NCBI RefSeq assembly: GCF_001078705.1
Contig: NZ_CDMW01000001.1
Location: forward strand, 58,289 to 122,288
DNA: 64,000 nucleotides
From: Streptococcus sanguinis
GTDB lineage: Bacteria; Bacillota; Bacilli; Lactobacillales; Streptococcaceae
Direction of reading: 5' to 3'
Shown here: positions 55,890 through 64,000 of the stretch, one piece after another
How positions within the stretch are numbered: position 1 is the stretch's first letter
Layout of the letters: every line of letters starts with the position of its first letter
Translations under genes and position numbers: made by a program
Notes under the pieces: model-generated
Seen by the model: only the letters and a program-made list of their open reading frames with translations
Database searches by the model: none
Told to the model about the DNA's origin: nothing

Positions 55890-55935
55890 AATGCTATATG
55901 TTTCATAAAGGTGCTTGCGGCGTAGGGGGTGAAAA

Positions 55936-56922
55936 ATGGTATCAGCTACGGTCAAAAAACGGATACAGCATTATCAAAAGAAGGCTCTCTGGCCGCTTTT
56001 CATTCTGCTTATCTTGGGTTTGCTTTTTGTTTATTTCAAGGGTGTTCTGCCAGATGAGAAGCAAGTCAAGATAGGGGTGACCTACATGACTATGAACAAT
56101 GACTTTTACAAGACCTTAAATGCGGAGCTGGAGAAGAAAACTAACCAGCAGGGCAGCCGACTCTATGTCCGGGATCCTGAGCTGGATGAGGGCAAGCAGA
56201 GCCAGCAGATTGACTTTTTTGTCCGAGAAAAGGTTGATGTCATTGTCATCAATCCGGTAAAAAGCAATAGTCCAAGTATTATTTCCTCTCTTCAAAAGGC
56301 TAAGAAAGCTGGTATTAAAATCATCGTAGTGGATGCGCCTATCAGTCAGGATGTAAAAGTGGATACGACAATTGTGTCTGATAACTACCAAGCAGGCGTC
56401 CTGATTGCCCAGGACATGATGAAGCGTCTGCCTTCTGCCAATATTCTTCTTCTGGAGCACCGCAATGCCGTCTCTGCCATGGACCGGATTCAGGGATTTA
56501 TTGATACCATTGAAAATCAGCCTAGCTATAAGGTTGTTTCCCAGAGAGAAACATTGGGCCAGACAGAGGAAAGCATGCCGCAAGTAAAAAGTGCCTTAGA
56601 CGAAGGATTGGACTTCAATGTAGTCATGGCGCTCAATGATCGGGCAGCTATCGGGGCCTTGGCTGCTATTAAAAATCAAGGTCTTGATAAGAAAATCTCC
56701 ATCTACGGTGTGGATGGATCGCCAGATATCAAAAACTTTCTGGCTACGACTAGCGATATAGAAGGAACGGTGGCCCAATCTCCCATTCAGATGGGACGCA
56801 AGGTGGCGCAGGTAATTGAGCTGATGCAGGAGGGGAAATCCTACGACAGCCAATACCTGATTCCTGTTCACTTAGTTAACAGGGATAATATCAGTCAATA
56901 CACAGTTACAGGGTGGCAATAA
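55936..56922 (+). CDS. Membrane-anchored sugar-binding sensor protein (LevQ-like)
   Basis: 328 residues. N-terminal helix (about 18-36) without lipobox, then a periplasmic-binding-protein fold of the RbsB/LacI type (IGVTYMTMNNDFYKTL, VDVIVINPVKS, GVDGSPDI). Anchored rather than free. Together with the kinase, regulator and second binding protein it matches the LevQRST four-component system of oral streptococci, in which the binding proteins feed sugar information to the kinase. TAATG overlap with the kinase gene. Confidence 0.83.
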   Translation: MVSATVKKRIQHYQKKALWPLFILLILGLLFVYFKGVLPDEKQVKIGVTYMTMNNDFYKTLNAELEKKTNQQGSRLYVRDPELDEGKQSQQIDFFVREKVDVIVINPVKSNSPSIISSLQKAKKAGIKIIVVDAPISQDVKVDTTIVSDNYQAGVLIAQDMMKRLPSANILLLEHRNAVSAMDRIQGFIDTIENQPSYKVVSQRETLGQTEESMPQVKSALDEGLDFNVVMALNDRAAIGALAAIKNQGLDKKISIYGVDGSPDIKNFLATTSDIEGTVAQSPIQMGRKVAQVIELMQEGKSYDSQYLIPVHLVNRDNISQYTVTGWQ

Positions 56923-58235
56923 TGAGACCTCAAAAAAGTATATTTTACAGCAAAATAGCCCTGATGGTCATCAATCTGGTTGCCATTGTCTATAATGCGT
57001 CCATCTATCTCTTTGCGACCAACTATGTAGCGGCTAAGGGCTTCAGTCACTCGCTTTTGGAGCGTTTGGATGCCATTCCGGGCTCTCCCAGCTTGATTTT
57101 CTGGGTATCAATTAGCCTCTATGGTAGTTTGCTTTTGGTCATGTACTATCGCGAGCGCCACCCCAATCAGCTGTCCGTCTATGACAAGGCGACAATTATT
57201 GAAATCCTGCTCATGCTAGTCATCTTTTCCGTCTTGCACTCGTCCTACAATGGCTTGATTCTTTTGGTGTTTGCGGATATTTTCTATGGCTCTAAGGAGT
57301 TCAATTCTTCCAAGGACAAGAAGTACTGGTTTTCTTTCATTATTTTGAGCTTTGGCATGCTGCTTTTGTCCAACTATGACCTCATGTCGCTCTTTATCAA
57401 GTTGCCTTCTCTAGATACCTATATTCGTTTTTACCCAGAGTCCGTCCGGCTGTTGCTGCTTTTTGGCAAGAACTTTCTCTACTCCCTCAATATCGTCGTT
57501 TTTATGATTTCCTTGCTCTTCTATATCCTGTCGGCTATTACAGAGCGTCATCGGATTGAGGAAGAGCTGCGCATGGCTTCTCAGGCTAATCGCGAGTTGA
57601 ACTCTTATCTGGCTTTGTCTGAGAAAATAGCAGAAGACCGAGAGCGGAAGCGGATTGCCAGAGAGATTCACGATACATTGGGCCATGCCCTGACGGGAAT
57701 TTCAGCGGGTATTGATGCGGTCAAGGTCTTGGTTGATATTGATACCAATCGGGCTAAGGAGCAGCTCAATAATGTCTCTGTCGTTGTTCGAGACGGTATC
57801 CGTGATGTTCGCGGCTCGCTCAATAAGATGAGGCCGGGAGCTCTGGAAAATAACACTTTGAAGGAAGCTCTGATTAAGATTATCCGTGAGTATGAAGCTA
57901 TCTCCAATTTGGAGATTCATCTCCGCTACGAATGGGATAATATTGACTTGGATATTGCCAAGGAAGACATTGTCTTCCGAGTGATTCAGGAGTCTATTAC
58001 CAACTCTGTCCGCCATGGACATGCCAAGACTATCTGGATTGAGTTGCTGGAGGAAGAGTCCTATGTAATGACCATTCAGGATGATGGTGTTGGCTTTGAT
58101 GAACTCCACTATGGCTATGGCCTCAAGCAGATGCAGGAGCGTCTAATGATTATTGGCGGAAGCGTCCGATTTGAAAATCGGGACGGTTTCTACACGCATA
58201 TCGAAATCCCAAAAATAGGAGGAAGACATGATTAA
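56922..58235 (+). CDS. NarL-type sensor histidine kinase (LevS-like)
   Basis: 437 residues from ATG 56922. About six helices in the first 205 residues, then HisKA_3 with the phosphorylated His in RKRIAREIHDTLGHALTG (about residue 249) and an HATPase domain (DDGVGFDELHYGYGLKQMQERL). Little extracellular sequence, which fits reliance on partner binding proteins. Overlaps the regulator gene by 8 bases. Confidence 0.88.
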   Translation: MRPQKSIFYSKIALMVINLVAIVYNASIYLFATNYVAAKGFSHSLLERLDAIPGSPSLIFWVSISLYGSLLLVMYYRERHPNQLSVYDKATIIEILLMLVIFSVLHSSYNGLILLVFADIFYGSKEFNSSKDKKYWFSFIILSFGMLLLSNYDLMSLFIKLPSLDTYIRFYPESVRLLLLFGKNFLYSLNIVVFMISLLFYILSAITERHRIEEELRMASQANRELNSYLALSEKIAEDRERKRIAREIHDTLGHALTGISAGIDAVKVLVDIDTNRAKEQLNNVSVVVRDGIRDVRGSLNKMRPGALENNTLKEALIKIIREYEAISNLEIHLRYEWDNIDLDIAKEDIVFRVIQESITNSVRHGHAKTIWIELLEEESYVMTIQDDGVGFDELHYGYGLKQMQERLMIIGGSVRFENRDGFYTHIEIPKIGGRHD

Positions 58236-58911
58236 GGTTTTAATAGCAGACGATCAGGCCTTGATTCGCGAGTCTCTGCAAATCATTCTGTCTGCCCACG
58301 CAGATATTGAGGTTGTCGGAACAGTCGGAGACGGTAAGGAAGTGCTGGAAAAGCTTCATCGGGTACGCCCAGATGTGATTTTAATGGATATTCGCATGCC
58401 AGTCATGGACGGTGTTCTCTGTACCAAGGCTGTCAAGGAGCAGTATCCAGATGTTAAGATTATCATTCTGACGACCTTTGATGACGATGAATTTATCTTC
58501 TCCGCTCTCAAATACGGTGCGTCTGGTTATATTCTTAAAGGGGTTTCGACAGAAGAGCTTCACGAAGCCATTCAGACAGTCTATCGAGGCGGAGCTATGA
58601 TCAATCCCAATATTGCCACCAAGGTCTTCAAAATCTTTTCACAGATGGCTCAGTCCAACTTTGCTATCACAGTGACGGAGGAAAATATAGAGGACATGAG
58701 CCGGACGGAGTGGAAGATTATCCAGCAGATTGGCTTTGGGATTTCGAATAAAGAAATTGCAGCCAAGCTCTTTCTATCAGAAGGGACAGTCCGAAATTAC
58801 CTGTCAGGCATCCTAGCCAAGCTCAACTTGCGCGACCGAACCCAGCTGGCTATCTGGGCTGTGCAGACCGGAGTCACCCAGAGAGATTTTAGTAAGGAAA
58901 GCGACAAATGA
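58228..58911 (+). CDS. NarL/LuxR-family response regulator (LevR-like)
   Basis: 227 residues. Receiver with Asp in VILMDIRMPVMDG (about 53), Lys in YILKGVS, and a C-terminal LuxR HTH (NKEIAAKLFLSEGTVRNYLSGILAKLNL, split around 175-205). The best candidate to bind the three phased TGACAnnTGTCA-type repeats at 60246-60305. Confidence 0.88.
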   Translation: MIKVLIADDQALIRESLQIILSAHADIEVVGTVGDGKEVLEKLHRVRPDVILMDIRMPVMDGVLCTKAVKEQYPDVKIIILTTFDDDEFIFSALKYGASGYILKGVSTEELHEAIQTVYRGGAMINPNIATKVFKIFSQMAQSNFAITVTEENIEDMSRTEWKIIQQIGFGISNKEIAAKLFLSEGTVRNYLSGILAKLNLRDRTQLAIWAVQTGVTQRDFSKESDK

Positions 58912-60191
58912 AGTGGAGACTGAGACATTTGGCCCTGCTGGTTGTCCTGATCATATCTGTTGCTCTGGCTTTTGTCTTTTGGGCTTCAGCTCAGGAAAAA
59001 GTCCTGCGTATCGGTGTCTATGCTGGCTCTAGCTGGGATGTGCCTAATAGTCGCGAAAACAAGGTCTTGGACAGCCTGATTAAAAAATTTGAAAAGACGC
59101 ATCCTCATGTCAAGGTCGTCTACGAAAGCGGTATTCCCAAGGATGATTACGCTGACTGGCTGGCAGAGCAAGTCTTGAAAGGCGAGCAGCCGGATCTCTT
59201 TATGGTACCGGAAAACGACTTTAGCATGTTGGCTTCGACTGGCGCGCTTAAATCCTTGGATACCCTCTTAACGGATGATGAGCGAAAGGCTTTTTATCCG
59301 GTGGCTTATGAAGCTGGGCAATATCAGGGAGTCAGCTATGCTCTTCCAGTCGAGAGCAATCCCATCATGATGTGTGTCAATAAAGATCTGCTTGAAAAAG
59401 AAGGAATTAGCATTCCTGAGTCAGGTTGGACCCTGGCGGATTTCTATGAGATTTGCAAGAAAGTAACCAAGGATACCAATGGCGATGGTGTGGTGGATCA
59501 GTACGGTATTACAGATTACACTTGGCAGCAGGCTCTGGTAGCTTATGGCGGCCATCTTATCGATAAATCCGGTATCAATGTAGACAGCGCAGAGATGCAC
59601 CAAGCCTTGGCCTTTATGAGCAAGCTAGACATGCTCAGCCAGCACTATAAGGTGACTTCTAATGACTTTGATGAGGGACGGGTGGCCTTCTATCCTATGA
59701 GTCTGGCCCAGTATCGGACCTACAAGCCCTATCCATACCATGTTGCCAAGTATTCTAGCTTTTCTTGGACCTGTATCCCGATGCCGACAGCCAATAGCCA
59801 GGTGATGGGAACACAGGTTAAGACCTCGCTCTTTGCCATGTCTTCCAATAGTAAGCAAGAGAAGCTGGCTTGGGAATTTATGCTCTTGCTGTCACAGGAC
59901 AAAGAAAGCCAGCAGGCCTTGTTTGAAAAATCGCAGGGGACCTCAGTTTTACCATCTGTAGTGAAAAGTCAACAGGGTAGAGAAATCTTACAGGCCGATG
60001 ATTTTGGCTTGGATTCCTTGACTTCTGAGAGGCTAGACCACATGATGAATCGCTCCATCATTGACATCAGTCTGGAAGTGGACCGTCATACGATGGATCG
60101 GATGGACTATCTAATTCAAAATGCTATGCAGAATCAAGAGATTGACAGTGCCTTGCCGAGCATTCAAAGAGAAATAGAAAGCGGAAAATAA
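58908..60191 (+). CDS. Membrane-anchored solute-binding protein (LevT-like)
   Basis: 427 residues, SBP family 1 (ExtracellularBP of ABC sugar importers) but with an N-terminal helix and no lipobox (WASAQEK), and no permease genes nearby. So it probably senses rather than transports, as LevT does. Last gene of the four-gene unit; overlaps the regulator by ATGA-type 4 bases. Confidence 0.83.
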   Translation: MKWRLRHLALLVVLIISVALAFVFWASAQEKVLRIGVYAGSSWDVPNSRENKVLDSLIKKFEKTHPHVKVVYESGIPKDDYADWLAEQVLKGEQPDLFMVPENDFSMLASTGALKSLDTLLTDDERKAFYPVAYEAGQYQGVSYALPVESNPIMMCVNKDLLEKEGISIPESGWTLADFYEICKKVTKDTNGDGVVDQYGITDYTWQQALVAYGGHLIDKSGINVDSAEMHQALAFMSKLDMLSQHYKVTSNDFDEGRVAFYPMSLAQYRTYKPYPYHVAKYSSFSWTCIPMPTANSQVMGTQVKTSLFAMSSNSKQEKLAWEFMLLLSQDKESQQALFEKSQGTSVLPSVVKSQQGREILQADDFGLDSLTSERLDHMMNRSIIDISLEVDRHTMDRMDYLIQNAMQNQEIDSALPSIQREIESGK

Positions 60192-60245
60192 TCTGCTTTC
60201 TTTTTTATTGCCAATTAAATCAGAAAAAGTACAGCTGCCTAGACC

Positions 60246-60335
60246 AATATGACAAATGTCATATTTTTCCTAACAAATGTCATCTGGGCAAAGTGACATT
60301 TGACAATATGAAACCGGTTCCATATTCTGTACAAT
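60246..60335 (+). promoter_or_regulatory. PTS promoter with three regulator repeats and a cre site
   Basis: Repeats TGACAAATGTCA (60250-60261, within an 18-base near-perfect palindrome from 60247), TAACAAATGTCA (60271-60282) and, inverted, TGACATTTGACA (60294-60305), centres 21 and 23 bases apart, i.e. on one face of the helix. cre TGAAACCGGTTCCA (60309-60322) matches 13 of 14. -10 TACAAT at 60330-60335 lacks a well-placed -35, as expected for an activated promoter. Confidence 0.75.
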
Positions 60336-60349
60336 AAAATCATCAATAA

Positions 60350-60394
60350 ATCCTTCGTCATCTAAAGCCTGACTTGGCTAAGAAGTCGAAGGAT
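60350..60394 (+). other. Leader hairpin before the PTS EIIA gene
   Basis: Perfect 8-bp stem ATCCTTCG/CGAAGGAT enclosing AGCC/GGCT and GACTT/AAGTC options. It ends 3 bases before AAGGAGG, so it may influence translation or mRNA stability. Confidence 0.5.
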
Positions 60395-60410
60395 AAAGGA
60401 GGCAGGAAAG

Positions 60411-60848
60411 ATGAAATACCTTGTACTGGTCAGCCATGGGGGACTGGCTGCAGGCGTGCAGAGTTCCTTGAAGATGTTTGCTGGAGACAAGACGGACCAG
60501 GTGATTGCGGTCGGTCTTCAGGAAGGCAAGTCAGTTGATGATTTTGCAGTTGATTTTACTCAGGCCTTGTCTGGCTTAAGCGCTGATGACAGTGTCTTAG
60601 TTCTGGCTGATATTGTAGGAGGCAGTCCTCTGACGACAGCAGCTAGCGTCTTAGCTGACATGGGTAAGCTCGACTCAGCAATTATCTTGGGAGGTTTGAA
60701 CCTGACTATGGGACTGACTGGCTTGGTTATGAAAGACATCTTAGACGGAAAAGAGCTGGCTCAGGCTATCCTTTCCGAGGCTACAGCTGCTTTGCAGGAA
60801 TTTGAAGTCGTAAGCGATGCAGCTGACGAAGATGAAGACGACATTTAG
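60411..60848 (+). CDS. Mannose-family PTS EIIA component
   Basis: 145 residues. Phosphorylated His in LVSHGGLAAG (about residue 9); LADIVGGSPLTTA motif (about 66-78); acidic C terminus DAADEDEDDI. Takes phosphate from HPr and passes it to EIIB. A separate EIIA (not fused EIIAB as in ManL) is typical of Lev/fructose-mannose systems. First gene of the EIIA-B-C-D operon. Confidence 0.92.
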   Translation: MKYLVLVSHGGLAAGVQSSLKMFAGDKTDQVIAVGLQEGKSVDDFAVDFTQALSGLSADDSVLVLADIVGGSPLTTAASVLADMGKLDSAIILGGLNLTMGLTGLVMKDILDGKELAQAILSEATAALQEFEVVSDAADEDEDDI

Positions 60849-60890
60849 TGCTTCCGCATACATTATAAAAGATAAAAGGAGATTTTAAAG

Positions 60891-61385
60891 ATGACAGTAT
60901 CATTTGTACGGATTGACGACCGCATGATCCACGGTCAAACAGTCACTCGTTGGGCTAAGGAATACCCATGCGATGGCCTGATTGCAGTTAATAATGCAGC
61001 GGCAGGAAACAAGGTTTTGATTCAGGCCTACAAGGGAGCTTCTGACAAGAAGACTTTTGTTTGGACCAAGGAAGCCTTCAAGGAAAAATCAGGCAAGGTC
61101 ACTGAGTCAGACAGTCGCTATTTCCTCATTACGAAAAATCCTGTAGACATGAAGGAAATCCTAGTGGACCAAGGTTTTGTACCTGGGGATGTTAAGGAAA
61201 TTATCGTAGGTCCTGCTAATGACCGTCCGGGAGCTGTTAAGCTGGGCAACAACCAGTCTATCACTCAGGAAGAGGCAGAAGCGATTGAAGCGATTGAAAA
61301 AGCTGGCTACAAAGTCAAATTCCAGCTCTTGCCTGATGTTTCCATCGGTTACTGGAGCGATTTCAAGTCTAAATTTGGTTTTTAA
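60891..61385 (+). CDS. Mannose-family PTS EIIB component
   Basis: 164 residues. Active-site His in RIDDRMIHGQTVTRWAK (about residue 15). Phosphorylates the incoming sugar at the cytoplasmic face of EIIC/EIID. AAAGGAG precedes the ATG. Confidence 0.93.
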   Translation: MTVSFVRIDDRMIHGQTVTRWAKEYPCDGLIAVNNAAAGNKVLIQAYKGASDKKTFVWTKEAFKEKSGKVTESDSRYFLITKNPVDMKEILVDQGFVPGDVKEIIVGPANDRPGAVKLGNNQSITQEEAEAIEAIEKAGYKVKFQLLPDVSIGYWSDFKSKFGF

Positions 61386-61412
61386 TTACAATAATGAAAA
61401 GGAGAGTCTATT

Positions 61413-62258
61413 ATGACAATTTCTTGGCTGCAAGCCGCTTTACTGGGTCTTTTTGCTAGTTTAGCTTCTATGCCTGGTATGGGTGGTTCTAGTATTGGTA
61501 ACTACACTCTGGGACGTCCTCTGGTCGGAGGTTTGATTAGCGGGTTGATTCTCGGAGATTTAAAAACAGGGATTATGGTTGGGGTAGCCCTTCAGGTCCT
61601 CTATATCGCTCTGGTAACACCAGGTGGTACAGTTTCCGCTGACGTGCGGGCGATCTCTTACATTGGGATCCCTCTCGCAATCTTGTTTGTTCACTCTAAA
61701 GGAATCACGTCAGAATCTGCTATCGCTGCAGCAGCTGCACCAATCGGAGCAGCAGTTGGTACTATCGGTACAGTTCTCTTCTATGGAACAGCCACTACAA
61801 ACTTGCTTTGGCAGCACATTGGCTGGAAAGCTGTTGAAAAAGGCGAATTCAAAAAGCTTTACGTTGTTGACTGGGTCTATCCTTGGATTTCCCACTTTGT
61901 CTTCTCTTTCCTTCCAACCATGATCATCACGAAGTTTGGTCCGAATATGGTTGAACTGATGAAGACTCACCTGCCAATGGATGGCTTCATCATGAAATCC
62001 CTCTTTACAGTCGGAGCTCTTCTCCCATGTGTCGGTATTGCCATTCTTTTGAAACAAATCGTTACCAAGGCTGCTGACTTTATCCCATTCTTTGTGGGCT
62101 TCACCTTGGCTAAGTCACTCGGTCTTAATTTGGTTGCCAGTGCAGTTGTTTCATTGATTTTTGCAGTAATTTACTATGAATTGGAAGTCATCAAATCAGC
62201 TCGTGTAACCGCGCCAGCTGGTGGGGCTGACTTTGATGACGATGAGGAGGATATCTAA
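61413..62258 (+). CDS. Mannose-family PTS EIIC component
   Basis: 281 residues, hydrophobic, with the family segment GMGGSSIGNYTLGRPLVGG (about 22-40) and VALQVLYIA. The C terminus is acidic (DFDDDEEDI). With EIID forms the sugar channel. One base separates it from EIID. Confidence 0.92.
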   Translation: MTISWLQAALLGLFASLASMPGMGGSSIGNYTLGRPLVGGLISGLILGDLKTGIMVGVALQVLYIALVTPGGTVSADVRAISYIGIPLAILFVHSKGITSESAIAAAAAPIGAAVGTIGTVLFYGTATTNLLWQHIGWKAVEKGEFKKLYVVDWVYPWISHFVFSFLPTMIITKFGPNMVELMKTHLPMDGFIMKSLFTVGALLPCVGIAILLKQIVTKAADFIPFFVGFTLAKSLGLNLVASAVVSLIFAVIYYELEVIKSARVTAPAGGADFDDDEEDI

Positions 62259-62259
62259 G

Positions 62260-63096
62260 ATGGCTGAAAGAAAGAAAATAACTAAAAAGACTTTAGCGAA
62301 ATCATTCCACCATTGGTACTATGGTCACTTAACTTGCTTCTCTCAAGAGCACATGCAGACTTTCGGCTACTTGACCTCTATGCTGCCAATTGTGGAAGAA
62401 CTTTACAAAGACAAAGCAGAGCAGAAAGAAGCTATGCAGACCTATACAGCTTTCTTCAATACAGAACCTCAGCTCGGGGCTTTGGTAGTGGGGATTACAG
62501 CTGGTTTGGAAGAAGCGCGTGCCAATGGTGACGCTGTTGATGGCGAAACTATCAATGGTATGCGTGCCGGTCTCATGGGACCTATCGCGGGTATCGGTGA
62601 CTCTTTGGTGGTTGGAACTTTGATTCCAGTTCTGCTGGGGATTGCTCTTGGCCTCTCTAAAGGTGGAAATCCTATCGGCGCTCTCTTCTACATCCTTGTC
62701 TGGAATGTTCTCATCTATGGCGGTATGCGCTTTGCCTACTTCAAAGGCTATGAATTAGGGGACAAGGCGGTAGAGTTCCTTGTAGGACCTAAAGGACAGG
62801 CGCTTCGTAAGGCAATCAGTGTCATTGGTGGTATGGTTATCGGGGCAGTTGCTGCAACTTGGGTATCTGTAACGACTTCATTAGAGCTGAAAAATGCTGA
62901 TGGCGAAGCCTTCTTGAAGCTGCAAGAAAAGATTGACGGTGTTTATCCAGGTCTCTTAACAGCTGGCTTTATCACTCTTTGCTGGTGGCTGATGGCCAAG
63001 AAAAAAGTATCACCAAACCTCGTTATGCTCCTCTTGGTTGTCATTGCTTTGATTGGTGTAGCGCTTGGCATCTTTGACCCTCAATTGAAATACTAA
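62260..63096 (+). CDS. Mannose-family PTS EIID component
   Basis: 278 residues from ATG 62260 (GAGGAGG upstream); a longer in-frame reading is inside EIIC. Starts MAERKKITKKTLAKSF; contains GLMGPIAGIGDSL (about 105-117), the EIID signature. Membrane partner of EIIC. Confidence 0.93.
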   Translation: MAERKKITKKTLAKSFHHWYYGHLTCFSQEHMQTFGYLTSMLPIVEELYKDKAEQKEAMQTYTAFFNTEPQLGALVVGITAGLEEARANGDAVDGETINGMRAGLMGPIAGIGDSLVVGTLIPVLLGIALGLSKGGNPIGALFYILVWNVLIYGGMRFAYFKGYELGDKAVEFLVGPKGQALRKAISVIGGMVIGAVAATWVSVTTSLELKNADGEAFLKLQEKIDGVYPGLLTAGFITLCWWLMAKKKVSPNLVMLLLVVIALIGVALGIFDPQLKY

Positions 63097-63190
63097 TCCT
63101 CGCTCAATTTTAGGCTGGCAGTAAGTCCGATTTGCTGCTAGTCTAATACAAATTTATTGGAGCAGAGCAAAAGAAAGAACGGAGAAGATC

Positions 63191-63481
63191 ATGACAGAAC
63201 AAGAATTGATTCAAGGCTATGAAACAGAAATTCACTACCAGAAGCATATGATTGAAAATCTAGGACGCTGGTTCAGTCTCTTCTTTGCCATTGCCAGCAT
63301 GGGTCTTGTTCTGATTTATCTCTTTCATGAGAGCAATCTCCTAGCGCTGATTGCAGGAATCGTCCTAGCTCTACTAGGGATCTTAGCCATGCTCGTATTT
63401 GGCTATGGAATCTATAGAGGACGCCTAAATCTGCAAAAAGTGGTTGATGATTTTGAAGCAAAACTAAAACTTGCAAGATAG
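63191..63481 (+). CDS. Small two-helix membrane protein downstream of the PTS
   Basis: 96 residues with helices at about 27-46 and 52-76, charged ends. Position matches LevX-type small genes after lev PTS operons, but I do not recognise the sequence. ACGGAGAA upstream of the ATG; terminator after it, so it probably closes the PTS transcript. Confidence 0.75.
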   Translation: MTEQELIQGYETEIHYQKHMIENLGRWFSLFFAIASMGLVLIYLFHESNLLALIAGIVLALLGILAMLVFGYGIYRGRLNLQKVVDDFEAKLKLAR

Positions 63482-63496
63482 ACATTCCCCCTAAAG

Positions 63497-63534
63497 ACAA
63501 GTCTGAGAGGATTTTAGCTCGGACTTGTTTTTTT
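63497..63534 (+). terminator. PTS operon terminator
   Basis: 11-bp stem ACAAGTCTGAG/CTCGGACTTGT (one G-T), 10-base loop, seven T. Confidence 0.88.
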
Positions 63535-63593
63535 GAGTTTAGGACCAAGTGAAGAAAAAAATAAAATTTTTCTTTCATCTAGCCGCTTTTTTT

Positions 63594-63661
63594 CTTGACT
63601 ATTTCTGACCAAGTGATAAAATAATAACTATAGATTAGCACTCGATAGTTTAGAGTGCTAA
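63594..63661 (+). promoter_or_regulatory. groE promoter with CtsR box and CIRCE element
   Basis: -35 TTGACT (63595-63600), 16-base spacer, extended -10 TGATAAAAT (hexamer 63617-63622). CIRCE is perfect: TTAGCACTC (63635-63643), 9-base spacer, GAGTGCTAA (63653-63661), the HrcA operator. On the minus strand 63610-63594 reads GGTCAGAAATAGTCAAG, 15 of 17 to the CtsR box, overlapping the -35. Dual HrcA/CtsR control is known for groE in several streptococci. Confidence 0.92.
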
Positions 63662-63685
63662 AAAATCAATCTTTGGAGGAAAACT

Positions 63686-63967
63686 ATGTTAAAACCATTA
63701 GGAGACCGTGTGGTCTTGAAAGTAGAAGAAAAAGAGCAGAAAGTTGGTGGATTTGTCATTGCAGGCAACGGCCAAGCAGCGACTAAGACAGCAGAAGTTG
63801 TCGCAGTCGGACAAGGGATTCGTACTTTGAACGGTGAGCTGGTAGCCCTGAGTGTCAAGGAAGGGGACAAGGTTCTCGTAGAAAGCCATGCAGGTGTGGA
63901 AGTCAAGGACGGAGATGAAGCTTATCTCTTAGTCAGTGAAGCCAATATTCTAGCAGTTGTCGAGTAA
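63686..63967 (+). CDS. groES: Co-chaperonin GroES
   Basis: 93 residues. [18 protein letters not shown] start, mobile loop [10 protein letters not shown] (shifted from the common GGI[VL]L), and [18 protein letters not shown]. Caps GroEL. ATG after TGGAGG; groEL starts 23 bases after its stop. Confidence 0.96.
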   Translation: MLKPLGDRVVLKVEEKEQKVGGFVIAGNGQAATKTAEVVAVGQGIRTLNGELVALSVKEGDKVLVESHAGVEVKDGDEAYLLVSEANILAVVE

Positions 63968-63990
63968 GATTAAAAGAGAGGAATAATAAA

Positions 63991-64000
63991 ATGGCAAAAG
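63991..64000 (+). CDS. groEL: Chaperonin GroEL, first codons only
   Basis: ATG GCA AAA G follows GAGAGGAATAATAAA. Position after groES and start MAK identify the gene; the rest is outside the window. Confidence 0.85.

Overview
The window looks like chromosome from a viridans streptococcus of the Sanguinis group, most likely Streptococcus sanguinis or a close relative such as S. gordonii or S. cristatus. Evidence: an AdcRCBA zinc locus with a ZinT-fused AdcA, CopYAZ, the fused folB-folK protein of the streptococcal folate operon, a ComG/ComY operon and ssbB each preceded by a ComX-type box, TTG/GTG starts on rpoB, rpoC and pbp1b, and an LPXTG-type wall protein with a YSIRK signal. Base composition is moderate. 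I see no phage, insertion sequence or CRISPR array. This is mostly core chromosome with a few accessory loci.

Layout. 1-580: end of a tRNA cluster (fMet partial, Phe, Tyr, Trp, His, Gln, Leu) with a terminator. 0.8-8.2 kb: metal homeostasis, zinc uptake (adcRCBA) under two AdcR boxes, copper export (copYAZ) under two CopY boxes, then a lipoprotein. 8.2-12.3 kb: two paralogous TetR regulators divergent from a DUF1542-type LPHTG wall protein, with a perfect 28-base palindrome between. 12.3-18.4 kb: msmK sugar ATPase under two cre-like sites, rlmA, tyrS and pbp1b. 18.4-26.1 kb: rpoB-rpoC behind a 310-base leader that contains a terminator-like hairpin.

26.1-31.4 kb is the most unusual part. A gene-poor stretch holds a candidate small RNA, a palindrome and a broken peptide frame. 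It is followed by a five-gene exopolysaccharide operon: UDP-GlcNAc 2-epimerase, a four-helix membrane protein ending in a degenerate GGDEF domain, a 47-residue membrane peptide, a BcsA-like family 2 glycosyltransferase, and a membrane-anchored GH8 hydrolase. The gene set resembles the Listeria pss locus, which makes a poly-N-acetylmannosamine polymer. Here, however, the GGDEF domain has lost both the active-site and inhibitory-site residues, and the GH8 protein has Asn where many family members have the catalytic base Asp.

31.4-40.8 kb: zinc alcohol dehydrogenase, DUF1033 protein, the comGA-GG competence pilus operon, a YtxK-like methyltransferase, ackA with a cre site, a CPBP membrane protease and an adjacent motif-less CPBP relative. 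40.8-44.8 kb: folP-folC-folE-folBK behind a leader with an intrinsic terminator. 44.8-48.8 kb: an ABC exporter with two permeases plus a two-component system. 48.8-49.0 kb: a three-hairpin intergenic repeat. 49-55.7 kb: small XRE/membrane-protein operon, DUF1846 protein, pepA, a DUF4651-thioredoxin-YtpR operon with a possibly leaderless start, two membrane proteins, and ssbB. 55.9-63.5 kb: a LevQRST-like sugar-sensing system (two membrane-anchored binding proteins, histidine kinase, response regulator) followed by a mannose-family PTS (EIIA, B, C, D) whose promoter carries three phased TGACAnnTGTCA-type repeats and a cre site. The window ends in groES and the first codons of groEL under an HrcA CIRCE element and an overlapping CtsR box.
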